Assembly: GCA_030647775.1 (NCBI GenBank)
Contig: JAUSJC010000010.1
Location: 462,961-526,960 of the forward strand
Reading direction: 5' to 3'
Length of the DNA stretch: 64,000 bases
Origin: Candidatus Curtissbacteria bacterium
Lineage (GTDB): Bacteria > Patescibacteria > Microgenomatia > Curtissbacterales > GWA2-41-24
Shown here one piece after another: positions 57,919-64,000 of the stretch. Made by a program: the position numbers and the translations under genes. Position 1 is the first letter of the stretch. Every line of letters begins with the position of its first letter. Under the pieces are notes generated by a model, which saw nothing but the letters and a program-made list of their open reading frames with translations, did no database searches and was not told the origin of the DNA.

Positions 57919-59000
57919 TTAAAAACACCCGCTAGTTTTTGAAATAGGCTTTTCTTACCAAGTTCCTCGAACCCGCTTACCAAAATTACCTGGTCTTTGG
58001 AAAGCCCGTCCGTTACCTGAACTTCGAAATCCGACTCGAGGCCCTTCCTGATTTCCTTTTTGCTATAGTCCTCGCCGTTTTTAACGCGGACATATTTGTC
58101 ATCAACCACTGCCTCATTGGGGATCACCAGCACATCCTGCGCCTCGCCGATAACAATTCTTGCCTCACCGTTCATGCCCAAAAGGAATTTGCTGTCGGAT
58201 GGAATTGGTAAAGTCACCTCATAAGCAGTTGCCCCTGTTGATGTCGTAATTGATTGGGAGCCTATTTTGGAAACAATTACCATAGTTGGCTCGTCGTACG
58301 CGTCCAGCTTAACTGTGGCTTTTTGCCCGACGGAAACTTTAGGTATTTCCGTTTCATCTACCTCGCCCGCGAAATTTATATTATTTATATCGGCGATCTT
58401 GCCAATCTCCTCGCCCGCAAAAACTTCTTCACCACTCTCAACTTCAAGGGAAGTAAGCGTTCCGGAAAAGGGAGCAGTCAGCGCCGTTGCCGCCAGATCC
58501 GCCTCTGCCTTTTTCATGGCGTCAAAAGCTTTGTTTTTAGTCGCCTCTGCTGCAGTTCTTTTTATTTGGTTTTGAAAACTTTCTGCTCCGCTTGCCTTAC
58601 TTAAATCGTCATAAGCTGCTTGTAGTACCGCGTCGGCGGCAACTACATCCTGTTGAGTTTGCCGCAGAGTTGCCAGGTATTTTTCGGCATTTAGATAGCC
58701 GATTACCTGGCCCCGGTAAACATAATCGCCCTCTTTAAAATTGAGGCCGGCAACTTTGCCGCTAATTCCGAATTTAAGGCTGGCAGCGTTTTTCGATTTA
58801 ATGCTTCCGGAAGCCGAAACTTCCGATTGAATCGTTTTTTGGGAAACGGTTGCGGTTTTAATCTTGCTAGTGTCCGGTCCGCCGCGCAGTCCAAAATTCA
58901 AAACAACGGCTAAGACAATAAAAATAGCGAGTGCTTTCTTTGAGCGCAGTTTCTTTGGTACGAATTTAAACTTTAGCCTTTTAGGCACGGAAATTTTCAT
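57915..59000 (-). CDS. MacA-type periplasmic/membrane-fusion adaptor
   Basis: 361-residue adaptor: basic N-terminus, one membrane segment (about 25-44), then the biotinyl-lipoyl-like hairpin (V-S-A-S-G-S-I-K-S-K-N, F-K-E-G-D-Y-V), a short alpha-hairpin around 110-160, the second lipoyl half (A-P-F-S-G-T-L-T-S-L-E-V), beta-barrel and membrane-proximal domains. Leads the adaptor-ATPase-permease operon. TATAAT is 8 bases before its ATG. Confidence 0.88.
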   Translation of the reverse strand: MKISVPKRLKFKFVPKKLRSKKALAIFIVLAVVLNFGLRGGPDTSKIKTATVSQKTIQSEVSASGSIKSKNAASLKFGISGKVAGLNFKEGDYVYRGQVIGYLNAEKYLATLRQTQQDVVAADAVLQAAYDDLSKASGAESFQNQIKRTAAEATKNKAFDAMKKAEADLAATALTAPFSGTLTSLEVESGEEVFAGEEIGKIADINNINFAGEVDETEIPKVSVGQKATVKLDAYDEPTMVIVSKIGSQSITTSTGATAYEVTLPIPSDSKFLLGMNGEARIVIGEAQDVLVIPNEAVVDDKYVRVKNGEDYSKKEIRKGLESDFEVQVTDGLSKDQVILVSGFEELGKKSLFQKLAGVFK

Positions 59001-59008
59001 TGCCGGAA

Positions 59009-59014
59009 ATTATA
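59009..59014 (-). promoter_or_regulatory. -10 box of the efflux operon
   Basis: TATAAT on the minus strand, 8 bases before ATG 59000; leaderless arrangement. Confidence 0.55.
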
Positions 59015-59110
59015 CCAAAACCAGCCAAAAATTTCTATAGGTTAAAGATTATTGTAAAACGTCAAGGGAAATTTTAATTAATAAGCACGAAGTCAAATCT
59101 TTTATAGGAC

Positions 59111-59452
59111 TTACCTCTTTCCGTAGAAAATTCTCCCTGGAGGTTTTGCATACGACCCGGTACGGTTGAGATACTGGCTTCTTAACGCGGGATCGGATAA
59201 GATCTCATTCGCCCGGAAAATAGCCTTGGTTTTCTCATCAGCATTTGGGTCATCCGGATGACGATCAGCATGAGTTCTTTTTAAAGCAAGCCGAAAGTTG
59301 GATTTAACCATTGCTTCTGCTTCATCTTGTGACATCTCACGCAGCGCATCAGGATGGATTCCAAGCGTCTTTGCATATCCTAAGTGGTCACGCGGATCTA
59401 TTCGTTCTACCGCCCCTTCTCTTTGATCTGGTCCTGGCCTCGGTCCGTCCAT
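59111..59452 (-). CDS. J-domain-like small protein
   Basis: 113 residues. The C-terminal two thirds resembles a DnaJ domain: an L-A-L-K-R-T helix II, then H-A-D-R-H-P-D-D-P loop, K-T-K-A-I-F-R-A-N-E-I-L-S-D-P helix III and A-L-R-S-Q-Y helix IV. The obligatory HPD tripeptide is HAD (61-63), a change that abolishes DnaK stimulation in studied J proteins, although a nearby H-P-D occurs four residues on in a shifted position. The N-terminal 30 residues are polar. No DnaK gene nearby. TATAAT lies 7 bases before the ATG. Confidence 0.6.
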   Translation of the reverse strand: MDGPRPGPDQREGAVERIDPRDHLGYAKTLGIHPDALREMSQDEAEAMVKSNFRLALKRTHADRHPDDPNADEKTKAIFRANEILSDPALRSQYLNRTGSYAKPPGRIFYGKR

Positions 59453-59459
59453 ACTTAAG

Positions 59460-59465
59460 ATTATA
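59460..59465 (-). promoter_or_regulatory. -10 box of the J-like gene
   Basis: TATAAT on the minus strand, 7 bases before ATG 59452. Confidence 0.5.
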
Positions 59466-59582
59466 CAAGATACAGTGTAAATTGATCACCATTCATCGCT
59501 TAAGCGTCTCTCCCGCGTTTTTCGGTCAACACTTGCATTAGGGAGAACCACGTTGTTTCTGCCCCTATTAGCAGTACTAACG

Positions 59583-59810
59583 TCAACAGTACCTCGGGTT
59601 AGTAGTCCATTCACTTGTTGTAACAGCGTCAGTCGAATTGGAAAATCGCTTTCTGGCTCCGCAGCCTTTACATATACCTAGCGAGGTTCGGCCGTTAGGC
59701 GGTTCAATATCCCAGTGATGCGGTATTCCAAGTTTTACCGGTCGGCAGTAATTTTCTGCGGTTCTTTCCCTCGACGCATCAACTCCCGTTGCTGTTGCTC
59801 TCTCCGCCAT
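59583..59810 (-). CDS. small putative zinc-binding protein
   Basis: 75 residues. The centre reads H-H-W-D-I-E-P-P-N-G-R-T-S-L-G-I-C-K-G-C-G-A, i.e. an H-W strand followed by a CxxC knuckle, then R-K-R-F-S-N-S. The pattern, H-W-x-I...G-x-C-x-x-C-G-x-x-x-x-F, recurs in small unannotated Patescibacteria proteins; a treble-clef-like or zinc-ribbon fold is likely. No function is known to me. TATAAT is 9 bases before the ATG on this strand. The 130 bases between it and the J-like gene contain nothing recognisable. Confidence 0.5.
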   Translation of the reverse strand: MAERATATGVDASRERTAENYCRPVKLGIPHHWDIEPPNGRTSLGICKGCGARKRFSNSTDAVTTSEWTTNPRYC

Positions 59811-59819
59811 CTTAGGAAA

Positions 59820-59825
59820 ATTATA
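59820..59825 (-). promoter_or_regulatory. -10 box of the zinc-binding-protein gene
   Basis: TATAAT on the minus strand, 9 bases before ATG 59810. Confidence 0.5.
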
Positions 59826-59905
59826 AGTTACTCACCGGAGCCTTGGCAAATCTAACTTCCTCGCTTCTAAAGCTTGCTGGGATTTGCTGATATACTAAAA
59901 TTATA

Positions 59906-60487
59906 GTGAATCTCCTTTTAAAATCCGCCAAGCACAAAAATCTGCTGCTTTTGCTCGTTGGGTTGGTAATTGCCGCTTTCCTATATAAATACGAGCCATT
60001 CCACGCATTTTTGCTACACATTGGCGAGCTTGGCTATCTGGGCGCCTTTATTGCCGGCATTCTTTACGATTTCACCGTTACTGTTGGTACCAGTATCGTT
60101 ATCCTGCTTGTCCTGGCTGAAAAACTGCCCGCGATTGGATTAGGTGCGTTTGCGGCAACAGGCGCAATACTTGGCGACTACATTATTTTCCGACTTGTGA
60201 AAGATAATCTAGCTAAAGAACTCGCGCCGCTTTTGGAAACGATCGAAAAAGATTTGGGTACAAAGCGCCTAAAGACTTTAAGGCATATTGCCCGCACGCG
60301 GTATTTTCACTGGATGATGCCTGTTGTGGCCGCGATGGTAATCGGATCGCCGTTTCCCGACGAAATAGCTTTCGGCCTAATGGGAATGACAAAAATTAAA
60401 ACTTACCAGGTATTTCTTCTTTCCGCCATTTTCAATTTCATCGGCATTATGTTAATTCTCTCCGCCTCCAACTTCTTAAAACCATAG
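59906..60487 (+). CDS. VTT/DedA-like membrane protein
   Basis: 193-residue protein starting at GTG 59906 (TATACT 59891-59896, 9 bases upstream). Four or five hydrophobic segments; the central G-Y-L-G-A-F-I-A-G-I-L-Y and A-T-G-A-I-L-G-D-Y-I-I-F-R segments resemble the VTT (SNARE-associated/DedA) fold with its re-entrant loops, though the family's P-G-E/F-P motif is only partly matched. Members are lipid scramblases or transporters. No operon partner is visible; tRNA genes follow. Confidence 0.55.
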   Translation: MNLLLKSAKHKNLLLLLVGLVIAAFLYKYEPFHAFLLHIGELGYLGAFIAGILYDFTVTVGTSIVILLVLAEKLPAIGLGAFAATGAILGDYIIFRLVKDNLAKELAPLLETIEKDLGTKRLKTLRHIARTRYFHWMMPVVAAMVIGSPFPDEIAFGLMGMTKIKTYQVFLLSAIFNFIGIMLILSASNFLKP

Positions 60488-60491
60488 CGTT

Positions 60492-60518
60492 TTGAATGTC
60501 ATTGAATTTTGTTATAAT
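60492..60518 (+). promoter_or_regulatory. promoter of the tRNA locus
   Basis: TTGAAT (60492-60497), 15-bp spacer, TATAAT (60513-60518). A leader of about 60 bases follows before the first tRNA half. Confidence 0.5.
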
Positions 60519-60587
60519 GCTTTGAACTTGCGGGTATAGATAACGACCCAAAGTGAGCGGGGTTTATCCCGAGGAATAAAACGACGA

Positions 60588-60786
60588 GGGGGTATAGCTC
60601 AACGGTAGAGCACTCGCCTTTGACGAGCGAGCTCTAGTTTTTGCAAAATGATGCTTGAGGGGGTGTAGCTCAACGGTAGAGCACTCGCCTTTTAAGCGAT
60701 TGGTTCCGGGTCCGAATCCCGGCGCCCCCACACATTATTTTGCAAAAAGAAGCGATTGGTTCCGGGTCCGAATCCCGGTGCCCCCA
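60588..60786 (+). tRNA. interrupted tRNA (anticodon TTG when joined) with tRNA-Lys inside its anticodon loop
   Basis: Outer 5' half 60588-60623: GGGGGTA, D arm GCTC/GAGC, stem CTCGC, loop CTTTGA. Outer 3' half 60751-60786: A, stem GCGAT, T arm CCGGG/CCCGG with TCCGAAT, acceptor TGCCCCC, A. Joined, the loop would be CTTTGAA with anticodon TTG (Gln). The break is at position 37/38. The insert has a 16-bp stem (638-653/733-748, offset 60000; one G-T pair) enclosing the inner tRNA. The outer halves have A7-T66 where the inner tRNA has G7-C66. A broken duplication is the alternative. Confidence 0.5.
60659..60730 (+). tRNA. tRNA-Lys (TTT), nested
   Basis: Acceptor GGGGGTG/CGCCCCC, D arm GCTC/GAGC, anticodon stem CTCGC/GCGAT (outermost pair C-T mismatched), loop CTTTTAA (anticodon TTT), T arm CCGGG/CCCGG with the unusual loop TCCGAAT. 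Discriminator A; CCA not encoded. Confidence 0.85.
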
Positions 60787-60844
60787 CAAAATTACTTTTC
60801 AAGAAACCCGCATTGTTGTTTGAGGTGAATAAAAGGTTCGACTA

Positions 60845-60872
60845 TTGACTAATACATCATGTAGTATATAAT
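60845..60872 (+). promoter_or_regulatory. promoter of the winged-helix/Ymh pair
   Basis: TTGACT (60845-60850), 16-bp spacer, TATAAT (60867-60872), 14 bases before ATG 60887. Confidence 0.6.
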
Positions 60873-60886
60873 GACATTATATAAGC

Positions 60887-61717
60887 ATGACAATAACAAT
60901 AACGATAGAAGGAGACGGCCTCTCTCTAAAGAAAGAAACAAATCTCCAAAAAGCAGGACAAATTATTGCTTTTTTAGGCTTAGCTGAGAACTCAAGTGAG
61001 GCTGGAACAAGGCTAGATCTCGTCCCTTCAACCGTCTTAAGTTCACCTCTGGCATTGTCACCCGCAGAATTAGTTATCGAATCAAAAGCTAAGACTAATG
61101 CACAAAAGATTGCAGTTTTGGGTAGTTATTTATTAGAAAAAGACGGACGCGATGATTTTTTAACGAAAGAAGTATTATTACTATTACGAAAGATAGGGGA
61201 AGAACCACACAACTTTGCAAGAGATCTTCGTACCGCAGAATCATCCCAGTACGTATATCCAATCGATACAAAAAAGGGGAAGTATGGAGTTGGCCAAAAA
61301 GGTAAACAGGCAATTCAAAATAAATTTTCGGACAAAATTCGAGCTACCGCCAGAACTAAAAGAACAGGTGGTGTACGAAAAGCGACTCCTCCTAGAACCG
61401 AAGTTCTTTCTCTCTCGATTGTATCCAGCCTTGAAGGCTACCCCGACTTTCATGTCTTACCAAGTAAAGCGGACGCCATCCTTTGGGTCTTAGCTTACGC
61501 AGATGAGCAAAAAATTGAGGAACTCACCCCTAGAGAAGTCGAGGCGCTAACAGACAAGCTGCGAAATAAAATCGAACAGAAAGCATTTTCTGCGCACAAC
61601 AAGAGAAACATTAAATTAAGCTATGTTTCTCAAACCGGAAACAGGTTTAAGTTGCAACAAAAAGGCTCCGACCATCTTAAAAAGCTAAGAACCGGCGATG
61701 ACAGTGGCGAGAAATAG
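60887..61717 (+). CDS. hypothetical protein with two winged-helix-like repeats
   Basis: 276 residues, no named family. Two similar parts can be seen: about 65-145 (K-I-A-V-L-G-S-Y-L-L-E-K-D-G-R-D-D-F-L-T then a K-G-K-Y-G-V-G wing) and about 195-268 (A-I-L-W-V-L-A-Y-A-D-E-Q-K-I-E-E-L-T, then a G-N-R-F-K-L wing and G-x-x-x-L). Both look like DNA-binding or adaptor winged helices. A short beta N-terminus precedes. Its end overlaps the Ymh-like gene by 20 bases, so the two work as a unit; an acquired defence or toxin-antitoxin-like role is inferred. Confidence 0.5.
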   Translation: MTITITIEGDGLSLKKETNLQKAGQIIAFLGLAENSSEAGTRLDLVPSTVLSSPLALSPAELVIESKAKTNAQKIAVLGSYLLEKDGRDDFLTKEVLLLLRKIGEEPHNFARDLRTAESSQYVYPIDTKKGKYGVGQKGKQAIQNKFSDKIRATARTKRTGGVRKATPPRTEVLSLSIVSSLEGYPDFHVLPSKADAILWVLAYADEQKIEELTPREVEALTDKLRNKIEQKAFSAHNKRNIKLSYVSQTGNRFKLQQKGSDHLKKLRTGDDSGEK

Positions 61718-62372
61718 CGTTGGGCAATCGCTACCAGAACTTCTCAAGAATCTCTGGGAAGAAGGGTTTTTTACAAAGCCAAAAGAACTTGCCGAGATAT
61801 TAGGAGGAGTTGCAGCCAAAGGATACCATTTTTCATCCTCTAGTTTGAGCGTAGCACTAATGAGACTTGTCAGGCCGGGAGGCTTTCTTACCCGGATAAA
61901 GAAAGCAGGGAAATGGAAATATATTCAAAGAAATCCCGCCTCTTCTATTCCCGGAAAAAGAACAGAACTTTTTGCTAGATACGACTTTCACCCCCGTATA
62001 AAAGAAGTAGCCTTTAAACAATTTGAAGATGGTTATTTTAAAGAGGCCATCCAGAATGCTTTAGTAGAAGTGATAGATCAAGTCAAAGTTAAAACAGGAC
62101 ATCCAAAAACCGGAAACGGGCATGACCTTGATGGCGACGATCTCATGAATCATGTTTTTGGATGCGATAACCAGACACCAAATATTAAATTCAATCCCTT
62201 GAGGACAAGCATTGATAAGGCAGAACAGAGAGGGCTTATGAATTTATTTAAAGGTATTGTGGGAATTAGGGACAGAAAAGCACACCTTAATTTTATCCAA
62301 AACGATTCATTAAAAACGATTGAATACTTAAGCTTAGCCAGCTTACTTCTCCGACTACTGGACGAGAACTAA
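61698..62372 (+). CDS. TIGR02391 (Ymh)-like protein, possible HEPN-type RNase
   Basis: 224 residues. The N-terminal 80 residues are winged-helix-like. The C-terminal half matches the Ymh pattern: F-H-P-R-I-K-E-V-A, Y-F-K-E-A-I-Q-N-A-L-V-E-V, D-G-D-D-L-M-N-H-V-F-G and G-I-V-G-I-R-D-R-K-A-H. The last part is an R-x4-H motif (R191, H196), the signature of HEPN nucleases. Ymh proteins are found in phage-defence and plasmid contexts. The assignment to HEPN is from the motif only. Confidence 0.65.
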   Translation: MTVARNSVGQSLPELLKNLWEEGFFTKPKELAEILGGVAAKGYHFSSSSLSVALMRLVRPGGFLTRIKKAGKWKYIQRNPASSIPGKRTELFARYDFHPRIKEVAFKQFEDGYFKEAIQNALVEVIDQVKVKTGHPKTGNGHDLDGDDLMNHVFGCDNQTPNIKFNPLRTSIDKAEQRGLMNLFKGIVGIRDRKAHLNFIQNDSLKTIEYLSLASLLLRLLDEN

Positions 62373-62438
62373 GCAGTAAATCGCTTTCATGGTCTTTTTC
62401 ACTTGACCTTTTCGTGAAAATGTTCTTAACTGAATCAT

Positions 62439-62490
62439 GTCATCCTGAATTCAATTCAGGATCTAGATTCCGAAACGAGTTCGGAATGAC
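62439..62490. repeat. canonical two-hairpin repeat
   Basis: GTCATCCTGAATTCAATTCAGG hairpin (first 18 bases palindromic) and GATTCCGAAACGAGTTCGGAATGAC, 52 bases, ending 29 bases before the next Shine-Dalgarno sequence. Confidence 0.88.
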
Positions 62491-62521
62491 AAAAAAATAA
62501 AAAAAGAAGGGAGGTGAAATT

Positions 62522-63193
62522 ATGACTCTTGAAGATTTAGGTACAAGTGTTTCCACCGCAGTACTGGGAACCTTTGCCAATTTTGTCAGCTATCTCCCTT
62601 CATTTATCGGCGGCCTGATAGTTTTGGCAGTTGGTTTGGTAATAGCCGCTGTAGTTTACCGTGTAATCGTCGGTCTCCTAAACGCTATCCGGTTTGAAAA
62701 ATTCCTGAACCGCTACGGTATTTCTAAAGTTGAAGGCCAAAACATCGAATGGACCGAGATTTTGGCGGAATTGGCCCGCTGGACAATCATTATTGTCTTT
62801 TTAATCCCGACCCTGCAGACTTGGAAACTGGATGCTGTAAATACCGTCCTTTCCAGCGTCCTTCTCTATATTCCTAATGTGGTCGCCGCTGTCGTTATGG
62901 CAATTGTCGGGCTGGTTTTTTCCAAACTTGCCTACAAAGTTGCTTACAATACCAGCCGATCCCTAGGCAGGGACAGCGCCCACACGGTAGGTTTGGTTGC
63001 CAGATGGTCGATCTTGATTTTCGTGGCGTTTCTGGTTTTGCACCAGTTAGGTGTCGCCCAGCAGCTTCTGCAGATTTTATTTGCGGGTATCGTTGCCATG
63101 TTTGCTATAGGCGGAGGTTTAGCTCTTGGCCTTGGCGGCCAGGGTGTTGCCAGGACTTTTCTGGACTCTGTCCGGGAAAAGTTTAAGAAGTAA
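62522..63193 (+). CDS. MscS-like transmembrane-helix protein
   Basis: 223 residues with four or five hydrophobic segments and two MscS_TM-type repeats: Y-L-P-S-F-I-G-G-L-I-V-L-A-V-G and Y-I-P-N-V-V-A-A-V-V-M-A-I-V-G, each followed by a polar helix. The C-terminal G-G-G-L-A-L-G-L-G-G-Q-G-V-A pore-lining stretch resembles TM3 of MscS, but the cytoplasmic beta domain is absent. It has the best Shine-Dalgarno in the window (GGGAGGTG 7 bases before ATG). Role in osmotic response is inferred. Confidence 0.75.
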   Translation: MTLEDLGTSVSTAVLGTFANFVSYLPSFIGGLIVLAVGLVIAAVVYRVIVGLLNAIRFEKFLNRYGISKVEGQNIEWTEILAELARWTIIIVFLIPTLQTWKLDAVNTVLSSVLLYIPNVVAAVVMAIVGLVFSKLAYKVAYNTSRSLGRDSAHTVGLVARWSILIFVAFLVLHQLGVAQQLLQILFAGIVAMFAIGGGLALGLGGQGVARTFLDSVREKFKK

Positions 63194-63435
63194 GGTCACA
63201 AACCTTAATTAGAATCGGTGGCCCTACGTTTGCTTACAACGAACTAGTGGGGGATCTTTTAGCGTGGAAAGACCTTATATCAGCCTTTGACGTAACTACT
63301 CACCCGACTTTAGGGTAATACATTATTTGCAGATTCATATGGAAGTATAGTTATCAGTTTGAATCCTAAACACCCAGCTAGCTATGGTATGCCTAGTGTA
63401 CTATGTTAGAACTTCATTGATATACTTCTTTGTGA
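63194..63435. other. intergenic stretch without recognisable content
   Basis: 242 bases. No tRNA, repeat copy or supportable ORF seen; only the -10-like TATACT at 63421-63426, 9 bases before the next ATG. Confidence 0.5.
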
Positions 63436-64000
63436 ATGACGAGTAATAAAAAGAATTGGGAAGATTTAAGTTTTTCTAAAATAATAAACAATCCTAAGAA
63501 TTATTTATTTTGCTATAAATCAGAAAAGACCGTGTTTAATACCTTAGTTGGCAGGTCTTTACGTTTTTCTCCAGTAGGCTCATTAAATGACCCTATTGAA
63601 AACACTTTACAAACGTTCTTTCTTGATACTGACACTCGTTTTCAAAAAAGTCAGATACTTGAGTTCACCACGCTACTCAAAGATGTAACCAAAAAATATT
63701 GTGACAACTTTATTAAGGTATTGTGTTTTACGCTAAGCGACAACCCAGAACCAGAAACATTAATTCCGCAATCTCATATGGGATATATGAGATTTAGTAT
63801 GTGGGCTCAATATGCTGATTTAGGCAAAGGAGCATGTATTATTTTAGATAAAGAAAAACTAGAGGAAGAATTTAGGAAGTTATTGAAGAAAGAAAATATA
63901 TTTGGGAAAAATGGTCAAGTTCACTACACAGAAGATTACACTCATAATATGGCATTTCGGTTTATGTATGACGAGCTCAATTCTTTAAAAACGGGTACAA
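63436..64000 (+). CDS. DUF2971-like protein, 5' part (runs off the window)
   Basis: Open from ATG 63436 to the window end (188 codons, no stop). DUF2971 pattern: Y-L-F-C-Y-K near residue 26, L-R-F-S-P-V-G-S-L-N-D-P-I-E (about 45-58), I-K-V-L-C-F-T-L-S near 94, and F-S-M-W-A-Q-Y-A-D-L-G-K-G-A-C-I-I-L-D (about 121-139). Function not known; DUF2971 genes are often found with defence or abortive-infection cargo, matching the nearby winged-helix/Ymh pair. A+T-rich compared with the MscS-like gene. Confidence 0.7.
   Translation, partial: MTSNKKNWEDLSFSKIINNPKNYLFCYKSEKTVFNTLVGRSLRFSPVGSLNDPIENTLQTFFLDTDTRFQKSQILEFTTLLKDVTKKYCDNFIKVLCFTLSDNPEPETLIPQSHMGYMRFSMWAQYADLGKGACIILDKEKLEEEFRKLLKKENIFGKNGQVHYTEDYTHNMAFRFMYDELNSLKTGT

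Noticed and set aside
1..64000. CRISPR arrays, rRNA genes and IS elements with full transposases
   Set aside because: I looked for regularly spaced direct repeats, 16S/23S/5S signatures and DDE transposases and saw none; repeats are dispersed palindromes and the only transposase is the RAYT.

Overview
The window looks like a piece of chromosome from a Candidate Phyla Radiation (Patescibacteria) bacterium, most likely of the Microgenomates type. This is inferred from gene content and style: short versions of division and murein genes, very small intergenic gaps, dispersed two-hairpin repeats, GIY-YIG and DUF5680/DUF5678-type genes, and -10 boxes sitting directly against start codons. TGA is used as a normal stop (for example at the ends of murL, murD and ftsW), so this is the standard bacterial code and not the TGA=Gly code of Gracilibacteria/Absconditabacteria.

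Layout. 1-12.5 kb is a murein/division (dcw-like) cluster: murA end, ddl, murF-like, mraY, murI, a MurL-type epimerase, murD, ftsW, murG, an FtsQ-like protein, ftsA, ftsZ. 12.5-15.2 kb is an accessory island just after ftsZ: a DUF433/DUF5615 toxin-antitoxin pair and small membrane or coiled-coil proteins, punctuated by two extra copies of the ftsZ 3' end. 15.2-24.9 kb carries housekeeping and repair genes (YjjX-like NTPase, family-4 UDG, MFS exporter, CutA, cyclase, hydrolase, ileS, rodA), a GIY-YIG nuclease and a RAYT transposase with its 13-bp palindromes. 25-32 kb has rplU, rpmA, parB, lepB, tRNA-Val, envelope-polysaccharide genes, purD and tRNA-Thr. 32-34.8 kb is a second accessory stretch with tRNA genes. 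34.8-50.6 kb has polX, lemA, prs-pyrF-pyrE-pyrD, htpX, gatCAB, dnaE, rplS, rnhB and yraN. 50.6-59 kb is mostly minus strand: sugar and redox enzymes, a beta-CASP RNase and a MacAB-type efflux operon. 59-64 kb is accessory: a J-like protein, a zinc-binding protein, a VTT-like membrane protein, a second tRNA locus, a winged-helix/Ymh gene pair, an MscS-like membrane protein and a truncated DUF2971 gene.

How the genes work together. The first cluster takes UDP-GlcNAc to lipid II and couples it to septation (FtsW/FtsQ/FtsA/FtsZ), with RodA further along for elongation. Both glutamate racemase and a MurL-like dipeptide epimerase flank murD, giving two possible routes to D-Glu. prs, pyrF, pyrE and pyrD supply PRPP and UMP. 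GatCAB makes Gln-tRNA or Asn-tRNA by transamidation.

Most unusual observations. (1) Two loci each have a complete tRNA (Gly-CCC; Lys-TTT) lying inside the anticodon loop of another tRNA whose two halves still match each other in the acceptor stem. In both cases the outer halves carry acceptor pairs different from the inner tRNA, i.e. compensatory changes. (2) The last 15 codons of ftsZ recur twice downstream, bounding accessory cassettes, and the last 10 codons of rodA recur once after a short hairpin insertion. (3) Palindromic repeats sit in frame inside ileS, gatB and a glycosyltransferase gene. Many genes have a -10 hexamer 6-9 nt before the ATG and no Shine-Dalgarno, suggesting leaderless transcripts.
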